This document shows positions 11,392-23,300 of a stretch of 64,000 nt of DNA, in pieces. Every line of letters starts with the position of its first letter. Within the stretch, counting starts at the first letter, position 1. Both the position numbers and the translations under genes were made by a program. Source of the stretch: Morella rubra (taxonomy: Eukaryota; Streptophyta; Magnoliopsida; Fagales; Myricaceae). The DNA lies in the NCBI GenBank assembly GCA_003952965.2, contig CM025852.1, positions 15,236,901-15,300,900 on the forward strand. The letters run 5' to 3'. The notes beneath the pieces were generated by a model that searched no databases, was not told where the DNA came from, and saw nothing but the letters and a program-made list of their open reading frames with translations.

Positions 11392-11711
11392 TCATCTTTA
11401 TTTGACTGTTGTCTATAGAATCATACGTTATGTTTGGGGCATCTCTACTCGAGCCTTATTCTTTCCTACAAACACTTCTTTTTGGCTTGTTGCCTATTGC
11501 AGCATTGACTAGGCTAGTTGTGCTAATACACGTCATTCCATCACTGGTTGGTGCGTGTTCTTAGGTGATGCGATGTCTCTTGCATGTTCAGAGATTATTT
11601 GGCTTTGGGGTTTGCTTGCTGAATTAGAGCTTAGACCGATCTTGCGCCTTTACGTGCGGATAATACGAGTGCCATTCAGATCACAGGCAATCGCGTTTAT
11701 CATGAGCGCAT
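11392..11711 (+). mobile_element. Ty1/Copia element, right part (RNase H end)
   Basis: This resumes the Copia polyprotein after the nested insertion. Recognisable RNase H words are DWASCANTRHSITG and WCVFLGD, with the end of the polyprotein near ITGNRVYHERMK. It stops at about 11711, where TRIM-like sequence begins. Its 3' LTR was not found. Confidence 0.75.
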
Positions 11712-12205
11712 GAAGTGCAATGGACCCACAAAGGCTTGAAGATTCAAACATAGTTGGTTGTGGGCTCCTGTGCTACCTCGCCGCTGCTCCTCCGGAGTGG
11801 TCGGCCATAGATCCGGTGGTACGAGCACGACCCTAGTTTGACGAATAGAAAGCACGGCCATGGATCCAGTGGAATGGGCACGGCTCGGTGAATAGAAGCC
11901 CTATGGTGATCGACCAACGTGGGCGTTAGTCTTGAAAGGGTGGTGGTATGTAATAGTCCCACATTGGTTAGGAATTGTATGGAATAACTCTATATAAGCT
12001 TGGAGGCACCTACACTTGACAAAGTTTTCCAATGTGTGAATCTTCAAGCCTATGTGGGTCCATTACAAATGCTATCAAAGCTGGTTGTGGGCTCCTATGC
12101 TACCTCGCCGCCACGCCTACAGAGTGGCCGGCCATGGATCCGGTAGTATGGGCACGTCCTTAGTCCGAGGAATAGAAGGCATGGCTATAGATCCAGTGGA
12201 ACAGG
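11712..12205 (+). mobile_element. TRIM-like miniature LTR element, partly tandem
   Basis: A 119-base LTR-like unit (11949-12067) begins TGTAATAGTCCCACATTGG, holds a TATATAAG box and ends GTCCATTACA. It is preceded by a purine-rich tract (AAAGGGTGGTGG) and followed by a tRNA-Met-like primer site (TGCTATCAAAGC). The sequence after the LTR (12080-12190: GTTGTGGGCTCCTATGC and on) repeats the sequence before it (11752-11850), so two internal regions share one LTR. An inverted 30-base piece of the LTR end lies at about 11718-11748. The element has no coding capacity, as expected for TRIM/SMART elements. Confidence 0.65.
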
Positions 12206-12485
12206 CACAACCATTGCAACTTGTCATCAACTCCTCTCTGAATAGCTTTTTCATAAAGAATAGAGAAAAAGGTCGTAAATTCCTCCACTTCCTAATCATT
12301 TGCACGTCTAGTAAACTGGACATTCCAAACTAGTAACTGGAACCAGCCTCCATACAATCAGCCAGCACGGTGGGAGGATGCGAGATAAAGAAAACACTGC
12401 TGGAAAAGAACACCCAAGGGGACTATCACCACACCATTTGTCATGCCAAAAACTTACTCTTTAACCAGTACCCACTACAAATTTG
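12206..12485 (-). mobile_element. LINE family I, ORF2 C-terminal segment (minus)
   Basis: Read on the minus strand the segment gives the C-terminal ORF2 region of plant L1 LINEs, with words like EVEEFTTFFSILYEKAIQRG. The same block is seen in a homologous fragment at 37256-37430. It is short and interrupted. It abuts, head to head, the plus-strand LINE segment starting near 12486. Confidence 0.65.
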
Positions 12486-14609
12486 ATATGCTCTCTAAAG
12501 TATGAGGGTTTGGGCTGGATGCAGTGTCGACGGTGTGTTGCCGGCATTAACAACCGGGGCCTTGCCGCCGACCCACTTTTATGGAAAGAATGTCATTCTA
12601 TGTGATCAATTTGGGATTCATGGCTATGCTCTCTCTTCTAAGCATTCGGAGTTTGAGTCACCTGAGGTTATTGGAAGTCATGTTTCGACCGTCTCTGAGG
12701 AGGGTAACGTTTGTTTAGGTCCAACAGATTTAGCAGTGAATGTTGAAAGGATGTCTTCTTTGTGTGGTGCAACGTCTTCTGGTTAGTCGGGTGAGAATTC
12801 TCGACCCTTTGGGAAGTCCCAGGTTAGGGGTTCTTTGGCGGCTGATGCTCCGCCTGTGGGTCACTTAATGCAATGTGGGGATTATGAATTGGTGAAGCAA
12901 AATATTTCGGTGGAGGTTGGTATTTTTTTGCTGGTTCAATCATACTGCTTGAGATTGGTACATCTGTGGGGGACCTTGTTGTAGGAGGGGATTTTGTCAG
13001 GGGTGGGAGTGGGAGTATCGAGTTGCCTTTGGAACTGTTGCAGGGAGTTGGAATGATCAGTATCATTTGAGCCTTCAAAATGGATGCTGAAAATGGTGTC
13101 TTCTTTTAGGCACATGTGAGGGGTATGAGAATGAATTAATAGACCTTTTTGAAGCATTGGAAAGGGATAGAGTACAAGTTAGTAGGAAGACTCTTAGTAG
13201 ATCGGGAGAAAGATGTTGAGGGAACTGAAGGGGTTAGAGTCAAATGTTAATCACAATGGGCATGTCTCTACTTCTAGAAGGGGCAGGAAAGGAGGGAGGG
13301 ATTTATACAATTGTTAATGAAGCCAAGAATTTTGTGTTGGAACGTCAGAGGGATTAATGATAAGGTGAAATGTAGTAGGATTGACAATTTGTTGTGAGGT
13401 TGGAAACCTGATTTAGTATGCTTGCAGTAGACTTGGGTGGATATGGTTTCAAGTGTTGTGGTGAGACGTTTGTGGAGAGGCCCTCACGTGAGGTGGTGTA
13501 TTTTGGAAGCAGATGGTGCCTTTGGTGGTATCCTAATTTTGTGGGACTCGCAAGTGTTAGAGTTGGTGGATTCTTGTGTCGGTGTTTTCTCTCTTTCGGT
13601 GATCTTTAAGAATATTGAGGATGGGATTTAGTGGACGTTTTCAGGGGTTTATGGCCCAAATGATGAAATTTGGAGGCGACTTTTGTGGGATGAATTGGCG
13701 GAGGTATTTTCTTGGTGGAACTTTCCGTGGTGTATTGGAGGTGACTTTAATATCACTCGCTTTCCTGGAGAGCGAATGGAGTTCGGTGTGTGAGAGCTAT
13801 GGAGGATTTTTCTAATTTTATTTTATATTAGGGTTTGATGGATATTCCCTTGATTAGGTGGCCTTACACATGTTCTAATAACAAGTTCGCTCAATCGTGG
13901 TCCTGGATCGATGGTTTCCTTATCAGTTTTGATTGAGATTCTTTGTATTTGGAGATTTTTCAGAGAAGGATGCCCTGGTTATATGCAGATCATTTTCCTA
14001 TTTTTCTAGGTAGTGGAAGTTTTAGGGGTGGGAAGAAGCCGTTTCAATTTGAAAATATGTGGCTGAAGGAGGATGAGTTTGTGGATAGAGTTGGGGAGTG
14101 GTGGAGGAGTTATGTTTTTTAGGGATCCCTTAGTTTTCTTCTCAATTTGAAATTAAAGGCTTTAAAGCAGGATCTCAAGGTGTGGAATAAGGAAGTCTTT
14201 AGAGATCTTAATAATCAAAAGTTAGTGCTGTTGAATGAGCTTTCTTCTCTTGATGAGGAGGATGAGGGGGGGACTTTAGTTGAGGCTGGTTTGGAGAGGA
14301 AGGTGGTGGTGAATAGGGAGCTGAATCATATGATCAATTTGGAGGAAGTGAGTTGGAGGCAGAAATCTCTAGCTTTATGGCTTAAGGACGGAGAATGATG
14401 TACGGAGTTTTTTCACCCTGTCGCTAATTCCAATATGAAGTTCAATAATATTTCTCGTTTGGAGGTAGATGGTGTTGTGGTGGAGGATCCCGCAGACTTT
14501 TCAGCGAAGATAGTTAGTTTCTATACTTTCTTGTATGAAGAACTTTTTTCATGGAGACCGTCTTTAGATGGGTTAGAGTTTGACACTATTTTAGACTGGA
14601 GCCCTGAAC
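12486..14609 (+). mobile_element. LINE family I, ORF1 end and ORF2 endonuclease segment (plus)
   Basis: The segment matches the LINE at 20320-24771. It runs from the second half of ORF1 (GVSCEGYENELIDLFEALE near 13110) through the APE endonuclease ([18 protein letters not shown] and [16 protein letters not shown] near 13640-13780) to the linker before reverse transcriptase (MEEVSWRQKSLALWLKDGE-like, near 14340). The frame is broken repeatedly by stops and shifts. The reverse transcriptase is missing. At about 14610 the sequence switches to minus-strand LINE sequence. Confidence 0.75.
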
Positions 14610-15125
14610 TTCCAGGAGAAAGCACCTTACATCACAAAGAGCTGAAGAAAGAAACCACTTCTTGAAAAACCCGGTTCATAATCTGCCACCCAAAGCCATT
14701 CTTGCCTTTCGGAACCATCACAACCCTGACCTCCTTCCTCTGTGCCCTACAACTACAACATATCTGCTGCCTTTATTTGAGCAACGTTGCGCCAGAAAAC
14801 CACGCCTTGATTCATTAAACTTGGAGGCGAAATCGACACCGACAACGTTCTCCATCAACTTGCCAGACATATTCACCATCCAAATAGCTCCAAACCTCCC
14901 CCATCAAAATCGCACTCATAGACTTTACACTCCATTCGGAAAGCTTATTCACTCCCTTGGCGCTAATCGACACTTGAAACTCATTTGACTCAACGCAGAA
15001 GTTACGAACGAAAGACATCTAGATTAAACACAGGCGACGAAACTAATAGGACTAACAAACTATCAACCAGGGCACCCTACAAGGAAGAGAGCACCAAGGG
15101 GAGAGAACTCCATTCCATGGAGGTA
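14610..15125 (-). mobile_element. LINE family I, 5' end and ORF1 N-terminus (minus)
   Basis: On the minus strand this gives a LINE 5' leader and the start of ORF1 (MSFVRNFCVESNEFQVSIS near 15018), followed in another frame by VVMVPKGKNGFGW, typical of the plant DUF4283 ORF1 domain. Together with the flanking pieces it suggests one minus-strand LINE whose middle was inverted and partly lost. Confidence 0.65.
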
Positions 15126-15149
15126 AATTTTAGGGTGATGGATTATGAC

Positions 15150-16430
15150 ATGGAGTTTGCTTAGCATTGGCTGAACTATATATGAGAGTTAGTATAACAT
15201 GTTTATGTTGAAATGAATGGTTGTTTGTTGCATCACGCAAATTTCGAATTGTTTAAGTGACGACTTAGTATGACTCACTTGTAAGTAAGGCACCACCACA
15301 AGCTAGAGTAAATAAAGGTAAGTGAAAAATTATATTCGAAAATTGTAATGATATGCGGCATGAGTATTTATCGTTAAGCACATCATGAGCATTTGCATTA
15401 ATTTTCTCAAAAGGCAAAAAGGGAAATTTTTTTATGCAAATGGAATGAGATGTTATGTTATGATATGTTATAAGGCTTAATAAGATGGCCGGTACCGTAC
15501 CTAAGTAGGATAGGTGCATCCACTCCGAAGGATGAATGCGAGAAGGATGGATGACTCATAAAGGCATCCACTTCAAAGGACGAATGCGAATAGGATGCGT
15601 AGTCCTTGTGGCCTCTAAGGTTGTGTCTAGCTATTAGGCCTGGAACCACACTAAGCGATTGCTCGACCAAATGATATGTTTTCAAGGGAAAGGGGAATAA
15701 TTTCGAAGGGAACGCACAACCTTGACTTCAGGAGTAAATGGAGCGGTAGAAGTATCTCAAATAAAGATGAAAAGACTTTTAAACTAACTTTCAAGTACAA
15801 GAGTCTTATGCATACATTTATTATTGGCACATGTATACTTGCCATTCATGATTATACTTCAAGTCACGTATATTTAAATTCATTAATCATCCGTTATTGA
15901 GTTATTCGACTCATTAGTATTTTCAACTGTATCATTCCAGATGACGCCTCAGGCGAAGAGAGTTATGTCTTATGAGGAGAACTGAAAACTTGAGAATGAG
16001 GCTAATGAGGATGCCGTCCCCTGAAACATAGTATATGTAGATTTCACTTTTTGAAAAACTTATGTAAACCTCCCTTGTGATGTTATTGTGGCTTGTTCAG
16101 GTTACGAAACCATCTTAAGACTTTATATGAATTAAACTAAAGTAAATAATATTTTGGAACTATGCTATAATCATAACTTATTACCATGTGATATCGATAT
16201 ACATTTATATATGCATATATTTGCTTACATATTTATACACTAAGTAAGAATGTGTGAGGGTCTATGTGGCAGCTAGCGATAAGGAAATAAATTTTCAAGT
16301 AGTATTTTTAAAAACTAAAAGTTGTTCATATTTTCTAAAATCTTACGCCCCCAACTAGAGCGCTTGTCATGGCAAGCACTCGCGACTGTTATTAGCCCCA
16401 TTCGATCTAACGTTTGGGGAGTGACAAATT
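15150..16430. mobile_element. Gypsy LTR fragment, family Y, inverted relative to 39855-43391
   Basis: The right end reads CGTTTGGGGAGTGACA. Its reverse complement matches the start of the solo LTR at 39855 (TGTCACGCCCCGAACG). The stretch 15480-15740, with its repeated CATCCACTCCGAAGGATG-like words, matches the reverse complement of 40430-40740. The left end is truncated against the LINE. A TGAGT-TATTC-GACTCA inverted repeat lies at 15898-15913. Confidence 0.65.
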
Positions 16431-17756
16431 TGATCTAATCTATCCTTTCGTACTTTATATTTTTGAATTATACTCTTGCAAGACATTGAATAGAGTTGAT
16501 TCAACCATCTTTTCTTTGTTCTTGATATTTTATTATTGTTCTATTTCAATTTCCAAACTTCTATGTTGTTAAATCTCATTGATTTGTCTAGATTAAATCC
16601 CTACTTGAACCAAATCCCCAAATCTCGTAAACCTTTAATTCTTAATTTGGAGATTGTGATTGTATAGATCGGTGTCTTTTTGTTGGATCCGGAGCCGAGT
16701 CCTCAACAATTTGGTGCTTTCATTGAGAGAAGTTAAACTCTCTCAAACAAGGAAATTAAATTATCACTCGATCTTGATTTAAAAATTTTTGGCTGGTTTG
16801 TGAAACTGTGAAAAGTATTTTTTAGAGGTTGAGGTTAGGTGTCAGAGTAGGTTTTATAAGTTGGTTTGTACATCTATTGGGTGGCAGCCTAAGATGGGTT
16901 GTTGATTAGTTTGCAATCAAGTGTTAGGGCCACTAGAAATTTTCAGTCAACGAGATTACTACACCATGGAAACGGGAACACATCGAGTACCAGCAAGGAG
17001 TACAAATGCAAGATTGAGTAGGTGTTTGTGATTGGTGATACTAGAGAGGACGAAGATAGACTCAGCGTGGGGGACAACTCTAGTGATGATGTTGCTCCAT
17101 AATTTACCTTTGAGGACCTGAATACTCTCGATGTAAGGGGGAATGTTGAAACCCCTAGGAGAAGCAAGAGACTTGTAGAGCTTAAAGAGGGAAAAGCATG
17201 TGAGAGGCACATGGGTCATTAAGAGTGTTTCGGAAATAAGTAGTGTAATTGAGGGTATGATGGTCCATTAGGCATTAAGGTTTCTCTACGTTAAGTTTAA
17301 ATAGCCAAACCTTAGAGGACATATGGGGGTTTATGGCTTGGGAGACATTGGACGGCTAGTAGGCTTGGGCATGGAGACTCCTCTCCAATTTTCGGTTTTC
17401 TAGGCTTCTTCAATCTTAGGTAACTTGGGCTACCTTGGTGCAATTCATTTAATCTAAGTTAGAAGATCTTACCTTTGCAATTCATTGAATTGGGGTTTGA
17501 TCTAATCTTATCCTTTTATCTTTCTTTGTACTTTCAAATTATACTCTTGCAATCCATTGAATAGAGTCGATTCAACTGTCTTTTCTTTGTTCTTGATATT
17601 TGATTATCGTTCTATTTCAATTTCCAAACCTCAACCTACTAGCTTAAATCCTATTTGGACCAAATTCCCGAATCTCATAAACCCTAGATTCAATTTGGAG
17701 ATTGTGATTGTATAAATTGGTGGCTTGTTGTTGGATCTGGAGTCGGATCCTCAACA
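16431..17756 (+). mobile_element. Ty3/Gypsy remnant with partial 5' LTR and full 3' LTR
   Basis: A partial 5' LTR (16431-16708) ends CCTCAACA and is followed by TTTGGTGCTTTCATTGAGAG, a primer-site region typical of some plant Gypsy elements. Only about 435 bases of interior remain, ending in a purine tract (TAAGGGGGA, 17134-17142). The 3' LTR (17144-17756) starts TGTTGAAACCCC and ends CCTCAACA; its right half repeats the partial 5' LTR. The element is strongly reduced, with no intact gene. Confidence 0.75.
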
Positions 17757-18642
17757 AATGCTTACCTTGATAAGCTGGCAGGTTGCTGTGCATGTGTCCT
17801 CGGCTGAGCCTTCCTGCTATTTGCCTCTCTCTGGGATTTCTCACTCACTCACCTTTGCTTTATTTCGGCCAGCACAAGTGACTGAATAGAGCAAAAGCTC
17901 CCTGCCTCCCACAGTGTCACGGGTGTGGCTAAGAGAACAGGAAGGCTGACACATGTTGGTCTCCTTCCAGCACAGCTTGCCATATGTTCGCAGTATAAAG
18001 TTGTGTGTGACAATGGGATGGGTGTCAGATTAGCCATATGACTAATTTGTTTTAATCATATAAATCATGGTTTGGCTGGCTTAGTTCTTATAAGCACAAG
18101 TAGATTTGGTTCATTAAAATAAAATTTTCTATTATGATATTTGTCATTAGGATAGCTATTTCATCATGGAATGATTTCACCACTGAGTTTTACACAATTT
18201 ATGGGATATGAATTTGTAATGAAATAGCTGAACTCCACATAATTTTACAAACATTACAGGTGAAAATAATTAGTTTTCTTTTAAATTTACCAATGATGGA
18301 CAAGACATACAATTCCGACTCCTTAACATGAGTTCCCATATAACACTAAGGCTATTGACCATGTCAGGGCCAAATATCTAAAATATCTTAATAAAGATAG
18401 ACATATTAGCCTTTGGACGGGTTAGTAATGTCGGACCATGTCTAAATCTCTATCTTGCCTATGTGTCAAATTCTAATATTTAAGGTTTGTTTGAAATTTC
18501 ATGCTTCCTAGAGGATTACATTGTGAACCTGCACCAAATGACTACCAATCACCCTAGCCGGTGCAAAATGAGTAGTTCTTCATGAAGCTTGTCATTTTGG
18601 CTTTTCATTTGTATGCTGAATAACTAATGAATTTCTCTTCAG
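17757..18642. other. Last part of intron 4, no feature recognised
   Basis: AT-rich intron sequence with no family signature. It ends in the polypyrimidine tract and AG acceptor before exon 5 at 18643. Confidence 0.35.
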
Positions 18643-20167
18643 GATCTATATTTATGCCCCAAAAGTGGTCCCTAGGCTATCACCAGCGTCGTTGGAGCTA
18701 TGATTCAGATAAGAGGGTTCACGAGGTTGGTACTTTCTAGTTATTTCTCATTATCTGAAACTAACCCTAGTCTCTATTGCTCTCTTTCTCTCTCTGTCTC
18801 TTACCCTCTCTCTTCTTATTCCATGCATTTCTAGATGTATGCTTGTAATACGGCATGTTCAGGTACTACTTCACTGTTCACATTAAGGTGATACATGTCA
18901 AGTGACTGTAGGTCTACAAATACAATACATGGCCAAAACTTTCTCATTTGTTCTCTAATTATTTGCCAAAGAGAAAGCAAAATCCCTCTTATTTTGTTTT
19001 TCCAGGAGTCTACAACAGTAAGAATTAGAAATGACAGATGTCATAGTGAAGCAGTTGGACATACCAATCTCTCTAAACTACCTCTGCGTAGACCATTGGT
19101 TATTGGCTATTAGTTTCTAGTTCCAAACTATTTATGACAATTGCAATGGACATTTTCTTAGCATTTTCTTTGTCCTGATTATTTCTACAATTATGTTTGC
19201 AGATTTCCAGTAAATTTCGCGAGAAAGGTATACCCTGTGACGTTATATGGATGGATATCGATTACATGGATGGTTTTCGTTGTTTCACTTTCGACAAGGC
19301 ATGTTTTCCTTAAAATGGTCTTTTTATTATGGTTCCATAGGATGTATTCTCTTAGATGTTTCAATTGCATTCAATCGCATATCTTCTTGTTCTTTTTAAT
19401 TGTCTTTTATTCTTCGCTTAACAACACTTTCTAGGTCAAAATACAATTTTAGGTGAAACATAATTCTTGGTAAGAAAACAAGTGTTACTTTACGGTATGT
19501 TGTTGCCACTATTTGAACCACAATGCAAATGTGATATACAATTTTACATGGATATCTCGTTGATACAAACATGGTGATGTTAGACCACACACTGAAATTA
19601 AACATTCATGATATCTTTCAGGACCGTTTTCCAGATCCAAAATCTTTGGTACATGATCTTCACCATAGTGGCTTCAAAGCTATCTGGATGCTTGACCCTG
19701 GGATCAAAGATGAAGCAGGTTATTTCGTCTATGATACCGGTTCAAAAAGTGATGTCTGGATTCAGAAAGCAGATGGGGGGCCTTTTGTTGGTATATATTG
19801 TCTTTTTTCCTTACAATAATTTTGATAGTTAACGTGTTACAATATATGTCATCTCCATCTTCAGGCGAGGTGTGGCCTGGGCCTTGTGTTTTCCCCGACT
19901 ATACCCAGTCAAAGTTCGTTCTTGGTGGGCTCAATTAGTTAAAGATTTCATAAGTAATGGTGTTGATGGTATATGGAATGATATGAATGAACCAGCTGTT
20001 TTCAAGGTAATTCAATAATTCCTCTAGTAGTTGCCATTTTTGCCATCAATATTTTGCCTAATTGTTATTTTCTTTTTCAGTCTGTAACAAAAACGATGCC
20101 TGAAAGCAACATCCATAGGGGAGATGATGAACTTGGAGGTTGTCAAAACCACTCTTACTACCACAAT
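18643..20167 (+). CDS. GH31 exons 5-9 (catalytic barrel, nucleophile)
   Basis: Exon 5 (18643-18725) gives WSLGYHQRRWSYDSD. Exon 6 (19203-19298) gives DVIWMDIDYMDGFRCFTFD. Exon 7 (19622-19790) gives FKAIWMLDPGI. Exon 8 (19865-20006) carries the nucleophile motif GIWNDMNEPAVF. Exon 9 (20081-20167) gives GDDELGGCQNHSYYHN. Exon 8 is 142 bases where 143 are needed, and its frame changes near 19911 (CAGTCAAAGTTCG), so the nucleophile motif is read only in the shifted frame. Intron 6 uses a GC donor. All other borders are GT-AG. Confidence 0.88.
19299..19621 (+). other. GC-AG intron (intron 6)
   Basis: The codons FDK end at 19298 with AAG, and the intron begins GCATGT instead of GT. The acceptor is TTTCAG before GACCGTTTTCC at 19622. 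Phases on both sides match, and no usable GT exists at that border. GC-AG is the commonest non-canonical intron class and is usually spliced well when the preceding exon ends in AG, as here. Confidence 0.75.
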
Positions 20168-20319
20168 GTACTATTCTGTGGCCCTCGTCTTGTGTTCTTT
20201 TTTTCCCCACTTTTCTGTACAAATGTTGTTCATCCTAGTCTCTTTTGAGGATTGTTTTTTTTTCTCTTTTTTTTCTGTCAACATGCTTTTGAAAATAGTT
20301 TCTGGCCATGGTTGATAAA

Positions 20320-23300
20320 TGCTGGTAGAGTTTGCTTTGAGGCTGGCAAGGTGGCCAGTACATAGCAGAAAATGTTGAGGTGTTCTCGGATATGGGTTGT
20401 GATGGGGCAGACAGTGCCGGTGGTGTTCTGGTGCTGCCAACTGCCATCAATAAGCTCTCAAGCAGTTATGGAGCCTTCAATAGATGCTGTCGAGCTGAGT
20501 TCAGATTGCTGGAAGTTGGTGATCTATTCCGAGGAGCCAACAGAAGTGCCTTGGGCCTTTGTATCAGGGGAGTTGATGTTGCCAGATTTAAGGAGGTGAT
20601 TCGGAATGGAGGTTGTGAGTCCATTTGTACGCCAATGCCTTCTTGTGACGTGGTGGTAACCATTTTCGGAGTGAGGTGGAAGGGGACAAACTCGGAGAAG
20701 GAAGTGGGTGTTCTAATTCTCTTTTGAAACCTATTCAGATTTGTTACCTAGATGAGGGGAGGGTGGACCTATCCATTATGGATGAACCTTCTAATTGGGT
20801 GTTGCAAATGGTCTTCTGTTAGGCATATGGTGGGTGTGTCATGTGATGGGTATGAGAAAGAGTTTACGGACCTTTTTGTAGCTTTGGAGAAAGATAGGTC
20901 GCATATTTCTACTAAGACGCCACGTTGGTCGAGTGGTAAGATGGTGAGGGAGTTGAAGGGATTAGAGTCTTCATTTAATTATGATGGGAAAGTTGCGGTT
21001 TCCAGAAAGAATAGAAGTAAGGGCAGGGCCTTAGTCACTCTTTAATGAAGCCACGAATTTTAAGTTGGAACGTTCGATGGTTGAGTGATACGTTGAAGTG
21101 TAGTGGGGTTGGTAATTTGGTGAGGGGATGGAAGCCAGATTTGGTGTGTTTCTAGGAAACGAAGGTGAATATAGTTTCGAGAGCCATGGTGAGGAGGTTG
21201 TGGGGTGGTCCTCATGTGCGGTGGTATAGTATGCTAGGGGAGGGTGCGTCGGGAGGTATTTTAATTCTATGGGATTCCAAGGTGTTAGAGGTGATGGATT
21301 CATGTGTTGGTAATTTATTCACTTTCGCTTTTATTTAAGAACGCTGAGGATGGTATTGAGTGGATTTTTTTTCTAGGGTTTATGGCCCAAATGATGCTAG
21401 TGGTAGGAGAATTTTGTGGAATAAGTTGGCGGGAGTTTTTACAATGTGGGATCTTCCGTGGTGCATTGGTGGAGACTTTAATGTTACACGGTTTTCGAGT
21501 GAGAGATTGGGGTTCGGTGGTATCGGGTGTGCTATGGAGGAGTTCTTCAATTTTATTTCTGAGCTTAGGTTGTTGGATATTCTGATGATGGGTGGTATCT
21601 TTACTTGGTCTAAAAATAGAGCTTCTCAGACTTGGCCTAGGATTGAACGGTTCTTGTTTAGCTCTAGCTGGGATTTGTTGTATCCGAAAGTTATTCAAAA
21701 ACGATTGTCGTGCATGTATTCTGATTATTTTCCAATTTTATTGGAGAATGGTAGATGTGCGGCTCCAAAGAAGCCTTTTTATTTTGAAAACATGTGGTTG
21801 AAGGAGGAGGGTTTGTAGAAAGAGTGCGGGAGTGGTGGAACTCTTATGATTTTGTGGGATCTCCTAGTTTTGTTCTAAATGTGAAGTTTCAGGCATTGAA
21901 GAGGGATCTTCAAGTGTGGAATATAGAAGTTTTTGGGGATCTAAAGATCAGGAAGGCGTCATTGTTACAGGACTTATCTTTACTAGATGGGCTAGATGAG
22001 GTAAGGAGTATTGATGAGGAGGGAAAAGCTAGGAAATTGGTGGTTATGAGGGATTTTGATCAATTGATTGAGATGGAGGAAGTGAGTTGGAGATAGAAAT
22101 CTAGAACTCTTTAGCTGAAGGAAGGGAGTAGGTGTACTAAATTTTTCCATCAGGTGGCGAATTCTAATCAAAAAAATAATTCTATATCTAGATTGGAGGT
22201 GGACGGGGTAGTTGTGGAGGATCCTAATGATATTTCGCAGCACATCGTTAGGTTCTATACCTCTCTGTATCAGGAGCCTTTTTCTTGAAGACTTGCTTTG
22301 GATGGGTTGGCTTTTGATAATATTTTTGAAGAGGAGTCGGCTTGGTTGGAAAGGCCTTTTCAAGAGGACGAGGTAACTGGGTGATCTATAGTTTGAATGG
22401 GATAAGGCTTTGGGTTCGAACGGTTTCTCCCTGGTATTCTTTCAGTCATGTTGGGAGATGATTAAAAGGGATGTTCTTTCAGTTTTCAATGAGTTTGCCA
22501 CTCATGGAAAATTTGTGTATAGCTTGAATGTGTACTTCATAGTGCTTATTCCGAAAAAACCAGGAGAGGTTGAGTTGAAGAACTTCCATCCTATTAGTCT
22601 TGTGGGGGGTGTTTATAAGATTTTATCAAAGGTATTGGCGAATAGGTTGAAAACTATGTTGGAAAAGATTATCTCTTCATCTGAAAATGCTTTTGTGCAA
22701 GATCGACAGATATTGGATTCGGTGTTGATAGTGAATGAATGCATTGATTCTAGGATAAGGTTGCAGGAGTCGGGTATGTTATGTAAATTGGATTTACATA
22801 AAGCATATGATCATGTAAACTGGAATTTTTTGTTATGTATCCTGAAGAGATGTGGCTTTGGGGAGAAATGGTGCAGGTGGATTGAGTTTTGCATTTCAAC
22901 GGTTAAATTTTCTGTGATTGTGAATGGCTCTCCAGAAGGATTCTTTGGTAGTTCTCGTGGGCTAAGACAAGGTGATCCTTTTTTCCCATTGTTATTTATG
23001 ACTGTTATGGAAGCATTCAGTAGAATGATGCGAGAGTTCGATTCTAATGGACCTATTGAGGGGTTTAAGGTTGGAGGTGACATTGGTGAGGAGGTATGCG
23101 TTTCATACTTATTGTTTGCTAATGACACGCTTATATTGTGTGGGGCTGATGTTAATAAATTCCGTAGTATTCAATGTATGTTGTTATGCTTTGAGGCAGT
23201 TTCAGGGTTAAAGATAAATCTTTTCAAATCGGAAGTTATCCCAATGGGTTCTGTTGTTGATGTTCAGGAGTTGGCTACTGTTTTGGGTTGTGGAGTGTCC

